Shown here: piece by piece, positions 38,055-46,201 of the stretch
Layout of the letters: every line of letters starts with the position of its first letter
Numbering within the stretch: the first letter of the stretch is position 1
Source: Solibacillus isronensis
GTDB lineage: Bacteria; Bacillota; Bacilli; Bacillales_A; Planococcaceae
Direction: 5' to 3'
Assembly: GCF_900168685.1 (NCBI RefSeq)
Contig: NZ_FVZN01000014.1
Location: 1,488,001-1,552,000, forward strand
DNA: 64,000 bases
The notes under the pieces: model-generated
What the model saw: the letters and a program-made list of their open reading frames with translations, nothing else
Database searches by the model: none
What the model was told of the DNA's origin: nothing
Position numbers and translations under genes: made by a program

Positions 38055-39125
38055 TTAAATGTTTTGTTCATTAAATCGAACGAGCTGATCTTTGTAATAT
38101 GCATCATCCGGATATTGTTCGATTAGTTCATTTAATGCTTTTTCGTATAGATCGATATTTACATATTCGTTTACATCAATATCATCCACATTTTCAACAT
38201 AGCCGATTTCTTTCATCTGCTCCCACATTTGAACTACTTTCTCCCTGCTTGGATCAGAAGAATAATTCGAGTGGCTGTCGTTTACAATCGTATCAATTAC
38301 TTTTTCATCCACTTTCATATACTCTTTGGCAGCAGTTACTGCTGATTGAGGATCTTCAATCTTTTTACGTTCCGCGCGAATAAGTGCCTTTAAGAAACGT
38401 TTATACGCTTCCCCATCTTCTTCCGCCAATAATTCCGAACGTGTTACGACACGGCAGCATACATGCCCTTCCTGTAAATCATTGCTCCATGCAACTGCTT
38501 CTAGCCCCATATCTACCGCCTGTGCGTAGAATGAGTTCGCTGATACTGCAACGTCCACTTTTCCTGACGCTACCGCTTCGAGCAACATACTGCCTGTTTT
38601 GAATTCAACGATTTCCAGATCATTTTTCCAGTCGATACCTGCATCTTCAAGCGCAGAACGGAAAACGATATCCGATGTAAAGATCCTGATAGTTCCTACT
38701 TTTTTTCCTTTATAGCTTTCTAGTGAAGTATATTGCCCTGCGTTTTCATTTTTTGTTAAAATCGGGTGTCCGCCTTCCAGATGTCCACCGATAATGGAGA
38801 AATCCGAACCGTTTGCGATAAATGTTAATGGGCCTGCTGTACCGAATGTTAACCCGACATCAATTTTCCCCGCCTGCAGTGCATTCAGTCCGTCTGCCGA
38901 GTTTGCAAAGCCAACACGATTGACTGAAATATTTTCTTCTTCAAAATAGCCTTCCTGATGAGCGATGTCGACAAGTGTTCCACCAGCAGACTGACTTAAA
39001 CCAACCGTGATTTCATAGTCGTCAGAGGCTGCCCCTTTTGAAATTTGTTCATCATCTCCGCATGCAGCAAGTAAACCTACTGTTAGTGCGAGGGAAGCGA
39101 TCCATTTCTGATTTGTTTTTTTCAT
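38055..39125 (-). CDS. ABC substrate-binding lipoprotein (SsuA/NMT1 type)
   Basis: Extracellular binding protein of 356 aa with lipobox GLLAAC and an NMT1/SsuA-like fold: EITVGLSQSAGGTLVDIAHQ, EGYFEEENISV, GLNALQAGKIDVGLTFGTAG, GKKVGTIRIFTSDIVFRSAL, AVASGKVDVAVSANSF. The family binds sulfonates, sulfate esters, taurine, nitrate or thiamine precursors; the operon context makes an organosulfur ligand most likely. Confidence 0.9.
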   Translation of the reverse strand: MKKTNQKWIASLALTVGLLAACGDDEQISKGAASDDYEITVGLSQSAGGTLVDIAHQEGYFEEENISVNRVGFANSADGLNALQAGKIDVGLTFGTAGPLTFIANGSDFSIIGGHLEGGHPILTKNENAGQYTSLESYKGKKVGTIRIFTSDIVFRSALEDAGIDWKNDLEIVEFKTGSMLLEAVASGKVDVAVSANSFYAQAVDMGLEAVAWSNDLQEGHVCCRVVTRSELLAEEDGEAYKRFLKALIRAERKKIEDPQSAVTAAKEYMKVDEKVIDTIVNDSHSNYSSDPSREKVVQMWEQMKEIGYVENVDDIDVNEYVNIDLYEKALNELIEQYPDDAYYKDQLVRFNEQNI

Positions 39126-39137
39126 TTAACGATCCTC

Positions 39138-40013
39138 CTATATTCCTGCTCCATCTGCTATTTCCGTTTTTAAACTATTGACGATCTGTTCATTCATTTC
39201 ATTTAAAAGGGATTCACGAAACGCACGGAATTCCTTGTTTTCAAATAGTTTTTGACGATCAGTCCCTTTTTTCTCAATCGGTACTTGGATGCTTTTCGTT
39301 ACCGCACCGTTTTTTCCCGGAGCAAAGATGACAATCCGGTCCGCCAAATAAATGGCTTCGTCAACATCATGTGTAACAAACACGACTGTGCGTTTTTGCT
39401 CGGCACTAATTTGAACAAGCAGATCCTGCAGTTGAATACGTGTAACAGGATCCAAAGCGCCAAATGGTTCATCCATGAGCAGTAAGTCCGAACCGTAGCT
39501 TAATGCTCGTGCAATGGCTGCACGTTGTTTCATCCCACCGGACATTTGCCCAGGATATTTTTTTACGGCATGCCCTAAATGGACAAGTGTCAAATATTGC
39601 TCCGCGATATGTGCCAGTTCTTTTTTCGGCATTTTTTTATTCCGCTGTTTTAATGCAAGCATGACATTCGCCTGTGCCGTCAGCCAAGGAAATAAGGAAT
39701 AATCCTGGAAAACGACACCGCAGTCAGGGTGAGTTTCCTTTACGGATTTGCCGTTTATTTCGATATTGCCAGTTGAAAATGGTTCAAGCCCTGCCATCAT
39801 TCTGAGCAATGTGCTTTTACCGCATCCGGAAGGTCCCATAAATACGAGAAACTCGCCATCTTGCACTTCAAGCTGAATATTATTTAAAATTTTTGTTGTC
39901 GCATCATAACTGAAATCGATATTCTGGACTTTAATCTTCGTTTTCTTCTCGGTACGATCTTCCGTAGATATAGGTTTTTGTTGTGGCACTGGACGTTCCA
40001 ATAATTGAACCAT
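39138..40013 (-). CDS. ABC transporter ATPase (SsuB/TauB type)
   Basis: Cytoplasmic ATPase of the organosulfur importer, 291 aa. Walker A GPSGCGKSTLLRMMAGL, Q-loop VVFQDYSLFPWLTAQANV, signature MSGGMKQRAAIARALS, Walker B LLLMDEPFGALDPVTR, switch His FVTHDVDEAIYL. All motifs intact. An N-terminal 30-residue polar extension is present. It follows the first gene of the operon by 4 bp. Confidence 0.93.
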   Translation of the reverse strand: MVQLLERPVPQQKPISTEDRTEKKTKIKVQNIDFSYDATTKILNNIQLEVQDGEFLVFMGPSGCGKSTLLRMMAGLEPFSTGNIEINGKSVKETHPDCGVVFQDYSLFPWLTAQANVMLALKQRNKKMPKKELAHIAEQYLTLVHLGHAVKKYPGQMSGGMKQRAAIARALSYGSDLLLMDEPFGALDPVTRIQLQDLLVQISAEQKRTVVFVTHDVDEAIYLADRIVIFAPGKNGAVTKSIQVPIEKKGTDRQKLFENKEFRAFRESLLNEMNEQIVNSLKTEIADGAGI

Positions 40014-40017
40014 GTAC

Positions 40018-41157
40018 TCACTCTCCTAACAGAAATTTTCTACCTAATGATTGGATCGACGTATCAACCGGAACATGCAATGTCATTGTCCGCAAATTAC
40101 GCCAATAGCGGTCAAACCCATAACGGCCTGCAGTAGCGCGGCTGCCCATTACTTCGAAAATTTTTGATGTAATATCGAGCCCTGCTTGCGTTGTAAAGAT
40201 TTTAGCTGTTTGCAGTGCATCATCAAGATTACTGCGATGCTTAGGAGTGATTTTTTCAGGTTCATTCCAAAGCTCCTGTAATAATTGATCCGCTTTTTTT
40301 ACAACTAGATTCGCTGCCTCAACCTGTACATAAAACTTGCCGTAATGATGTTGGATAATCGGATCTTCAATCGCCGAAGTCTGTGTAATGTCGCGCGGTC
40401 TAGTTTGTTCTCTTGTATATGTAAGCGCTGATTGAAGAGCACCTTCTGAAATTCCTAAATAGACATGGTTTAAAATAAATGTAGCGATATTCAGACGCAG
40501 CTGTGAAAATTCGCTAGCGTAAAAGCCTTGCTGCAACACTTCTTCATCATGTACTTCCACATCGCTGAAAAAAATTGTTCCACTGTCTGTTTGGCGTTGG
40601 CCCATATTATCCCAATCACCTTTTATATCTACACCTATCCGTTTACTAGGAATAACGACCAATAAAGGCTCATCCTGTCCTTCCACTAACGCCGATACTA
40701 ATAATACATCTGAATCGACACTGCCAGAACAGAACGTTTTTACACCGTTCAACACATAGCCTGTTGTTGTTTTTTCTGCCTTCAGTTGAATAGCCACCGG
40801 GTTGAACGCATTTCCCCAAAAATAATTATGTTTTGCCGTTTCACGGTAATAAAATTCTTTCTGCTCTTGTGACCCACATAAATGCGGTGTAACGAGATTG
40901 ATAAAATGATAGCCAATAACATGTGCCAGTGAACTATCCGCACGTGCTATTGTCCGAACGACTTGAAACACATCATGCCAATTCCCGCCTAAACCACCGT
41001 ATTCTGTCGGAATTAAAAGTTTCAAAAGTCCGCTTTCACGTATTAGATCTCGCTCAAATTTAGCATTTCCTCCAATTTTATCTCTTTCTACAGCTGTTTG
41101 TTCAAACTGTTCGGCAAGCTTTTCCGCGATTTCATCAATATGTGCAACTGCTCCCAT
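40018..41157 (-). CDS. acyl-CoA dehydrogenase-fold flavin monooxygenase (DszC/SfnB type)
   Basis: First gene of the organosulfur operon, 379 aa. Acyl-CoA dehydrogenase fold: LLIPTEYGGLGGNWHDVFQV, ARADSSLAHVIGYHF, WGNAFNPVAIQLKAE, LNGVKTFCSGSVDSD, and C-terminal EVMGSRATAGRYGFDRYWRN. This last region and the sulfur context place it with DszC (dibenzothiophene monooxygenase) and SfnB, not with beta-oxidation enzymes. DszC-type enzymes oxygenate sulfur using reduced flavin from a partner reductase. Substrate unknown. Confidence 0.85.
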   Translation of the reverse strand: MGAVAHIDEIAEKLAEQFEQTAVERDKIGGNAKFERDLIRESGLLKLLIPTEYGGLGGNWHDVFQVVRTIARADSSLAHVIGYHFINLVTPHLCGSQEQKEFYYRETAKHNYFWGNAFNPVAIQLKAEKTTTGYVLNGVKTFCSGSVDSDVLLVSALVEGQDEPLLVVIPSKRIGVDIKGDWDNMGQRQTDSGTIFFSDVEVHDEEVLQQGFYASEFSQLRLNIATFILNHVYLGISEGALQSALTYTREQTRPRDITQTSAIEDPIIQHHYGKFYVQVEAANLVVKKADQLLQELWNEPEKITPKHRSNLDDALQTAKIFTTQAGLDITSKIFEVMGSRATAGRYGFDRYWRNLRTMTLHVPVDTSIQSLGRKFLLGE

Positions 41158-41215
41158 AACAACTCTCCTTTACTAGTTATAGAATTTTCTTGCAATTCAG
41201 TATTCTTAATTCGTT

Positions 41216-41244
41216 AGTTTACAGATGCATTTATTTAAAGTCAA
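41216..41244 (-). promoter_or_regulatory. sigma-A promoter of the organosulfur operon
   Basis: Minus strand TTGACT (41239-41244), 17-bp spacer, TAAACT (41216-41221), about 60 bp before the first start codon. A second TTGACT copy lies 7 bp upstream (41246-41251). Confidence 0.7.
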
Positions 41245-41262
41245 TAGTCAATTTGAACAATT

Positions 41263-41279
41263 CATACTGGAATAGTATG
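41263..41279. promoter_or_regulatory. palindrome upstream of the organosulfur promoter
   Basis: CATACT-GGAAT-AGTATG, a perfect 6-bp dyad with 5-bp spacer, centred near -60 relative to the expected start. The position suits an activator such as a LysR-type sulfur regulator. No regulator gene is adjacent. Confidence 0.45.
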
Positions 41280-41430
41280 CTTTTAGCGAATTAACGTAAA
41301 AAACCGTATTTATTTGTATTTACTTACAAATTAATTATGTGATTTATAGGGAAAATTAGAAGTTGGAAAAAGAAAAAACCACTATTTGGTGGCACTGACT
41401 GCCTTTTTTGAGACAGTAAGAAAACACCTT

Positions 41431-42270
41431 CTAAACAGCCAGTTGACGGTATTGCACCGGCGACTGGTTGTTTAGTTTCGTTTGAATACGGATATTGTTA
41501 TAATAGTTTATATACTCTTCGACGATTCGAATCACACATGCATTCGTTGTGCTGTGGATTCCGTCGAGATAGAACGTTTCGGACTTTAGCGAGGAGTGAA
41601 ACGTTTCGATTGGGGAATTATCAGCTGGCGTGCCTTTACGGGACATGCTCATGGTAATTCCTTTTTCTTTTACTTGTTTTTGATATTCGTAAGATGTATA
41701 GACCGACCCTTGATCGCTATGAAGAATTGCCTCACTTGAGATTCCTTCTACTTGACTCAATGTGTCCACTACGAATTGTGTATCCTGTGTCGTTCCAATT
41801 GTGTACGCAATAATTTCGCCGTTGTATAAGTCCATAATACTTGAAAGATATAACATCGATTGACCAAAAGGCAAGTAAGTAATATCGGTTACGAGCTTTT
41901 GAAGTGGCTCAGTAGCGTGGAAATCACGCTCTAAATGATTCGGTGCTATACTTGTTGGTTGCCCCGTACGCTTACGTTTCTTCACTTTAACACGACACGA
42001 CCAATTATATTTTTGCATGATTTTTTGAACCGTTTTCTCGGCTAAATCCGGAAAGAAACTTGCGATTTTACGATAACCATACCGATATTTATGTGCTGCA
42101 CATTTTTCACCAACATCTTGATCTCGTTTTTCTTTTGTCGTTTGCGCACCTTTTTGTTTTCTCCAACGATAATACGTGGCCCTTGCCACACCCATTAATT
42201 CACAGATTCTTTGTATAGAAATTTGGCCTCTAAGTGCCTCTACTACTTCTACAAATGCTTGTCCAACCAC
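41431..42270 (-). CDS. IS3-family transposase OrfB (integrase core)
   Basis: Catalytic part of the transposase, 279 aa. HTH_21-like N-terminus (YRYGYRKIASFFPDLAEKTV), then an rve/DDE domain with LVTDITYLPFG (first Asp), AILHSDQGSVYTS (second Asp) and NSPIETFHSSLKSE (Glu). All three residues are present, so it may be active. It is expected to be made mainly as an OrfAB fusion by -1 frameshifting at A AAA AAG (42291-42297) in orfA. Confidence 0.93.
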   Translation of the reverse strand: MVGQAFVEVVEALRGQISIQRICELMGVARATYYRWRKQKGAQTTKEKRDQDVGEKCAAHKYRYGYRKIASFFPDLAEKTVQKIMQKYNWSCRVKVKKRKRTGQPTSIAPNHLERDFHATEPLQKLVTDITYLPFGQSMLYLSSIMDLYNGEIIAYTIGTTQDTQFVVDTLSQVEGISSEAILHSDQGSVYTSYEYQKQVKEKGITMSMSRKGTPADNSPIETFHSSLKSETFYLDGIHSTTNACVIRIVEEYINYYNNIRIQTKLNNQSPVQYRQLAV

Positions 42271-42572
42271 TTCCTTTCCAATTCCTTGTACTTTTTTAGC
42301 ACTTCCACTTGCTGTTTTAAATAACGATTTTCAGCCTGTAAACGGGATTCCTCTGAATCAAACTCAGGCCCTTTTCCGAAAGAATATTGTTTCCCCACCG
42401 GCTGATGAAGTCGATATATTTCGCCAGTTTTATACCATTTCATCCATGTTTTTAATTGACTAACATTTTTAATATTCAATTCATCCATTATTTGCTTTGC
42501 AGGAATTCCTGACAGCTTCATTTCGATTGCTTTCATTTTCACTTCTGCTGGATAGCTTACTCTTGTACCCAT
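42249..42572 (-). CDS. IS3-family transposase OrfA
   Basis: Small DNA-binding part of the transposase, 107 aa from the ATG at 42572 (MGTRVSYPAEVKMKAIEMKL). Helix-turn-helix (IPAKQIMDELNIKNVSQLKT) followed by a leucine-zipper-like helix (ESRLQAENRYLKQQVEVLKK). It overlaps orfB by 22 bp; the slippery heptamer A AAA AAG at 42291-42297 lies shortly before its stop. Confidence 0.9.
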   Translation of the reverse strand: MGTRVSYPAEVKMKAIEMKLSGIPAKQIMDELNIKNVSQLKTWMKWYKTGEIYRLHQPVGKQYSFGKGPEFDSEESRLQAENRYLKQQVEVLKKYKELERKWLDKHL

Positions 42573-42694
42573 AGAAAAAACACCTCCACGTTGATTTACT
42601 AGGTTTAATACCCGTTTTTCAACGAAAGGTGTTTTTATTTGTCTCATTAATTTAGGTCAGTGCCGGTAGTGACCCCTTAAAGTTAGAGTTTTTA

Positions 42695-43561
42695 TTATGC
42701 AGCTAATTGGCTGGCATGTGTCCGATATTTTATCGGGCTCATGCCGGCCAGTTTTTGTTTAATTCGATCATTGTTGTAGTAATCGATATATTGCTCAATT
42801 CTCTTTTGTAACACTTCGTAGGAGACTAATTCTTCCCCGTAATACATTTCCTGTTTTAATAAGCCAAAGAAGTTCTCCATTGCGGCATTGTCTGCACACG
42901 TTGCTTTACGAGACATGCTTTGGAAAATCTTGTTCTGCTTTAAGGTTTTGACCCATGATTTATGTTGATAATGCCAGCCTTGATCTGAGTGAATTGTTGT
43001 ACGATATTCAGCTCGTTCTTGAATGATTGGGAGCGCTTGTTCCAGTGATTTCATGACGAATTCAAGCGTCGGCCTCTTGGACATACTGAAACCGATAATT
43101 TCTCCATTATATAAATCCATTAGGGGACTCAAATAAAGTTTCTCACCATTTGTACATTTAAATTCAGTTACGTCAGTCACTAGTTTTTGAAGGGCGTATG
43201 GCGTATAGAAACGTCGGTTTAATCGGTTTTTTGCGATTTTTCCAACAGTGCCTTTATAAGATTTATAACGTGATTTACGTCCAAATTTCTCGCATTTCAA
43301 ATTCAAATCCCGCATAATTCTTTGCACTTTTTTGTGATTAATCGTATAATCTTTCGCCTTTAGCTGTGAGTGAATTCGACGATAGCCATAACGACCTTCA
43401 TGTTCCTCAAACAGCTCTATTATCAACGTTTTCAAAGCTTGATCTGGATCTGCTTTCGCCATTTGTTTCATGTGATAATGATACGTTGCTTCTGGTAAAT
43501 CGACACGCTTCAATACATCTTTTAATCGGAATCCTTCTTCTTTGAGTTCAAAGGCAATCAC
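42695..43561 (-). CDS. IS150-type transposase OrfB
   Basis: 288-aa integrase-core protein. HTH_21 region (GRYGYRRIHSQLKAKDYTIN), DDE residues in LVTDVTEFKCTNG, TIHSDQGWHYQHK and NAAMENFFGLLKQE. Complete and possibly active. Begins at an ATG overlapping the orfA stop; a slippery A AAA AAG at 43612-43618 upstream allows OrfAB fusion. Confidence 0.93.
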   Translation of the reverse strand: MIAFELKEEGFRLKDVLKRVDLPEATYHYHMKQMAKADPDQALKTLIIELFEEHEGRYGYRRIHSQLKAKDYTINHKKVQRIMRDLNLKCEKFGRKSRYKSYKGTVGKIAKNRLNRRFYTPYALQKLVTDVTEFKCTNGEKLYLSPLMDLYNGEIIGFSMSKRPTLEFVMKSLEQALPIIQERAEYRTTIHSDQGWHYQHKSWVKTLKQNKIFQSMSRKATCADNAAMENFFGLLKQEMYYGEELVSYEVLQKRIEQYIDYYNNDRIKQKLAGMSPIKYRTHASQLAA

Positions 43562-44085
43562 TGCTTGTGCTTTTCGAGGAAGGCATCCGGGTTCTCTCGA
43601 AAAGCTTTCAACTTTTTTAAATAGGCGACCTCCAATCGAAGCAGTTCATTTTCACGCTCCAACTGCTCCTCACGTGACATTTCTTTTTCTTTTTTAATTG
43701 ATGTTGTTTTTGTTTTTTTAGACATAGATGGGCGCCCCTTTGCTTTTTCTTGCAGGCCCTCTATCCCTTCTTTAAGAAATTTACTGTTCCAATTGGCAAT
43801 TACACTCGGGTTATTCATCCTAAATTGAATCGCCGTCTCTTGATAAGAAGCACCTGTTTGTTTCATAAAGTGTAATACATCCACTTTGAATTGAACAGAA
43901 TAAATCGTCTTCTTTTTCTTAACAGCTAATCCTTTACGTCCAAACGCTTTGTAAGCACGTACCCAACGTCTGACTATAGAATGATCAGAAAGTCCGTATT
44001 TTTTCGAAACTAATTTCATCCCTAATGAACCTTCTAAATACTCTTGCACAACGCTCCATTTAAATTCTTCACTATATTTAGCCAT
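43558..44085 (-). CDS. IS150-type transposase OrfA
   Basis: 175-aa DNA-binding protein with two helix-turn-helix modules (KLVSKKYGLSDHSIVRRWVR and ASYQETAIQFRMNNPSVIAN) and a C-terminal leucine-rich coiled coil (REEQLERENELLRLEVAYLK), the standard layout of IS150-group OrfA. The -1 frameshift heptamer is near its 3' end. Confidence 0.93.
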   Translation of the reverse strand: MAKYSEEFKWSVVQEYLEGSLGMKLVSKKYGLSDHSIVRRWVRAYKAFGRKGLAVKKKKTIYSVQFKVDVLHFMKQTGASYQETAIQFRMNNPSVIANWNSKFLKEGIEGLQEKAKGRPSMSKKTKTTSIKKEKEMSREEQLERENELLRLEVAYLKKLKAFRENPDAFLEKHKQ

Positions 44086-44174
44086 AAAAAAATCACCCCA
44101 AAAAGTTAGTTTTTACTCTAACTTTTGGGGTGCAGCACCTTTCCATAGCGGTTTTTTGGTTTTTAGTATGGTTA

Positions 44175-44390
44175 CTAATGCATGACTTGATAATAAACAA
44201 CAATTTGATAAATCGCGGGTACAATTAATGCAATCGCCAGTGAGATGACTGCACCCCACTTCGATTGTGTCATTAATCGATCATTGTCGACTTTCAAGTG
44301 CTGTAAAAATGACAGTGTAAAATATAACGTACTGACTAAAAAGATAGGGGTTACGAATGTGAGCCAAATTCCTGCATTCATTTCATGCAT
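44175..44390 (-). CDS. small two-helix membrane protein
   Basis: 71 aa from the ATG at 44390 (MHEMNAGIWLTF), which has GAGGTGAAGGA upstream; the longer frame begins with TTG at 44423 inside the SLAP gene. Two hydrophobic segments (WLTFVTPIFLVSTLYFTLSF and WGAVISLAIALIVPAIYQIV) flank a short polar loop. No family recognised. It follows the SLAP gene closely and is probably co-transcribed; the terminator after it is interrupted by the IS pair. Confidence 0.7.
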   Translation of the reverse strand: MHEMNAGIWLTFVTPIFLVSTLYFTLSFLQHLKVDNDRLMTQSKWGAVISLAIALIVPAIYQIVVYYQVMH

Positions 44391-44412
44391 CGATTCCTTC
44401 ACCTCAATTCCA

Positions 44413-44781
44413 TTATATTTCAATATCCATCTGTTTTATTTCTGTGAATTGAAAATTAATACTTTCGTCGAAAATGAAAGTCCACGGCATTGAACAATAT
44501 GGAGGAATTTCCAGTGCATCAATTGTAAAATTTTGAGTAAATTTCCCCGCTTCTGTTATAATACTTACTTCCCTATTACGGAAATTAAGTTGCTGATCTG
44601 TCCGGTTATGAATTAGCGTTATAATAAGCAGCTGTTTTTTATGATTGATGGCCGTACGAATTATGTAACAGGAAATACACTCATCCTGTTCTTTTGTTTG
44701 ATGAAAAGCTTGCTCGATTAATAATCGGTCCTGAGCTGAAATCGTTTTATCCCATGCTCTTTCAAAATGCAGTTTTTGCAT
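44413..44781 (-). CDS. SLAP-domain protein
   Basis: 122-aa cytoplasmic protein resembling the SLAP domain of Bacillales accessory-Sec/S-layer assembly proteins: LHFERAWDKTISAQDRLLIE, IIRTAINHKKQLLIITLIHN, and the C-terminal IPPYCSMPWTFIFDE. The ATG at 44781 has GGAAGG at good spacing; a GTG three codons upstream is possible. Its partner SecA2-type genes are not in the window. Exact role unknown. Confidence 0.78.
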   Translation of the reverse strand: MQKLHFERAWDKTISAQDRLLIEQAFHQTKEQDECISCYIIRTAINHKKQLLIITLIHNRTDQQLNFRNREVSIITEAGKFTQNFTIDALEIPPYCSMPWTFIFDESINFQFTEIKQMDIEI

Positions 44782-44891
44782 GAACTTCACCCTTCCAATG
44801 AATTATTTATGTAAATAAGTAATAAAACAACCTTTCTTCTATAATACATGTTACAGTAGGAAAGAATCTTAAAAGTTAGAAGGCGAAAAAT

Positions 44892-45275
44892 ATGATCGAA
44901 GTAAAAAATTCTCCGATAAGTGATGGGGAATATAATCGCGGCATTTTTGCGATTAATGCAATTCCTAAAGGAACGTTATTCCACCAAGCACCGGTACTAA
45001 GCTATCCAAACGAGCAGCATGAACATATTGAAAAAACAAATCTTGCGGATTATGCGTTTGAATTTGGCATTGGACGCTCTGCAATCTTATTAGGCTACGG
45101 AATGCTATTTAATCATTCATATGAGCCGAATGCCACTTATGAAATTAATTTCGACAACGAAACATTCGATTTCTTTGCTTATAAAGATATTGAAGCCGGC
45201 GAAGAGATTTTTATTAATTATAATGGCGATGTTGATGATAATGACCCACTATGGTTTAACAACGAAGAAGAATAA
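44892..45275 (+). CDS. SET-domain protein
   Basis: Compact 127-aa protein that is almost only a SET domain: GEYNRGIFAINAIPKGTLFH at the start, the catalytic core GMLFNHSYEPNATYEINFD (compare NHSCxPN), and DIEAGEEIFINYNGD. Known for the family: SET proteins are S-adenosylmethionine-dependent lysine methyltransferases. The bacterial substrate is unknown. The acidic C-terminus (DVDDNDPLW) lacks the usual post-SET cysteines. Single gene with its own terminator. Confidence 0.88.
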   Translation: MIEVKNSPISDGEYNRGIFAINAIPKGTLFHQAPVLSYPNEQHEHIEKTNLADYAFEFGIGRSAILLGYGMLFNHSYEPNATYEINFDNETFDFFAYKDIEAGEEIFINYNGDVDDNDPLWFNNEEE

Positions 45276-45280
45276 CACGG

Positions 45281-45306
45281 GGAACTGTCTAAAGTTAGAC
45301 AGTTCC
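45281..45306. terminator. bidirectional terminator
   Basis: GGAACTGTCT (45281-45290)/AGACAGTTCC (45297-45306), followed by a T-run. It overlaps the end of the convergent esterase gene. Confidence 0.85.
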
Positions 45307-46044
45307 TTTTTCTTTTCCTTCGATAAAGCGAATAATATCTTCAGCCAGTAATTGGCGTTCTTTTCCTAATGTAATAAGGTGACCGCTGTTGCCGTAGTGT
45401 TTTTTCGTAATGACGTTACTAATGGCAGTCTTTTCAATCAGGTCAATGCTTTGATGGAAAACCGGTTCGTCCTGCATACCTTTTGCCAAGAATAGCGGCT
45501 GTTTCAGCAAATGTAGCTGTTTGCCTGTTTCAACGATAAACTGCTGCAGCGCAATCATTTTTTCAGCAGGTCTTGGAAAGTGATCGTCTAAAAACTTTTG
45601 CAGTTCCTGTTCAGAACTTCCTCTATTTTGTAAATACCTTTTGGAATAATAGACAACACGTTGTTCCAAACCTTCCACAGGCCGCTCCAATACTGGTGAA
45701 GAAATAATACATAACGCCTTCACTTCAAGAAATTCATTTGCCAGTCTTATTCCTAGTACACCACCTAATGACTGGCCAATTACCGTAATCGCTTCATATT
45801 TTTCATCGATTAAAAATTGTACAGCTTGTCTGCTATGTTCCCATACGTGTTCCATAGAACTTGCAAATAATTGTTCCGGTGATGCTCCGTGCCCTGCCAG
45901 ATTTGGCGCGTAGCTCGTATACCCTTTACTATGAAGCATTTTCGCCAAATAGTGCATCTCTTTCGCATTGCTCGTAAAACTATGTAAAAGCAGAACGGCC
46001 CCTTTATGTCCTTTTAAATAAATATCCTCTACAAAATGTTGCAT
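45295..46044 (-). CDS. alpha/beta hydrolase, carboxylesterase Est30-like
   Basis: 249-aa serine hydrolase. Oxyanion region GAVLLLHSFTSNAKEMHYLA, nucleophile elbow VIGQSLGGVLGIRLA, and catalytic His in GNSGHLITLGKER; acid probably Asp in AKGMQDEPVF. It resembles the monoacylglycerol lipase/carboxylesterase Est30 group of Bacillaceae. Probably a cytoplasmic esterase acting on short-chain esters; natural substrate unknown. Confidence 0.87.
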   Translation of the reverse strand: MQHFVEDIYLKGHKGAVLLLHSFTSNAKEMHYLAKMLHSKGYTSYAPNLAGHGASPEQLFASSMEHVWEHSRQAVQFLIDEKYEAITVIGQSLGGVLGIRLANEFLEVKALCIISSPVLERPVEGLEQRVVYYSKRYLQNRGSSEQELQKFLDDHFPRPAEKMIALQQFIVETGKQLHLLKQPLFLAKGMQDEPVFHQSIDLIEKTAISNVITKKHYGNSGHLITLGKERQLLAEDIIRFIEGKEKGTV

Positions 46045-46201
46045 GTTGATCCCCTTTTCATTTGTGACAATATTATAGCATAATAATTCTCTCTTACTTG
46101 GATTTACTCGAGTTTAAAAAGCGGAAACAGTGCATTTGTTTTATTGTTCGGCTACAATATGATTTGAGTAAAAAAACATATGAAAGGAGAATCATATTAA
46201 T

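Larger units (their letters stand above)
41391..42664 (-). mobile_element. IS3-family insertion sequence, 1274 bp, complete
   Basis: Imperfect terminal inverted repeats: left GGCACTGACTGCC and right (reverse complement) GGCACTGACCTAA share GGCACTGAC, followed by shared TGAGACA and AAAACACCTT blocks. Flanked by GGT on both sides (41388-41390 and 42665-42667), a 3-bp target duplication typical of the family. It carries orfA and orfB in -1 frame relation. It lies at the very end of the second element, so it inserted there later. Confidence 0.9.
42665..44140 (-). mobile_element. IS3-family (IS150-like) insertion sequence, 1476 bp, complete
   Basis: Ends: left GGTAGTGACCCCTTAAAG and right (reverse complement) GGTGCTGCACCCCAAAAG, both running into GTTAGAG. 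The right end aligns with the IS150 end pattern TGTACTGCACCC. Target duplication TTT: 41385-41387 on the left, beyond the other IS, and 44141-44143 on the right. Carries orfA and orfB, both intact. Confidence 0.88.
41373..44158 (-). terminator. terminator split by two insertion sequences
   Basis: Removing both IS elements and one TTT target copy joins AAAAAACCACTAT (41373-41385) to ATAGCGGTTTTTT (44146-44158). On the minus strand this is a 13-bp stem with one G-U pair, a GGAA (GNRA) tetraloop and a U-rich tail: a terminator for the small membrane/SLAP genes at 44.2-44.8 kb. The elements sit in its loop. Confidence 0.7.

Noticed and set aside
41385-44143. Composite transposon formed by the two IS elements
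   Set aside because: The elements are different, directly adjacent and carry no cargo; the target duplications show nested single insertions.
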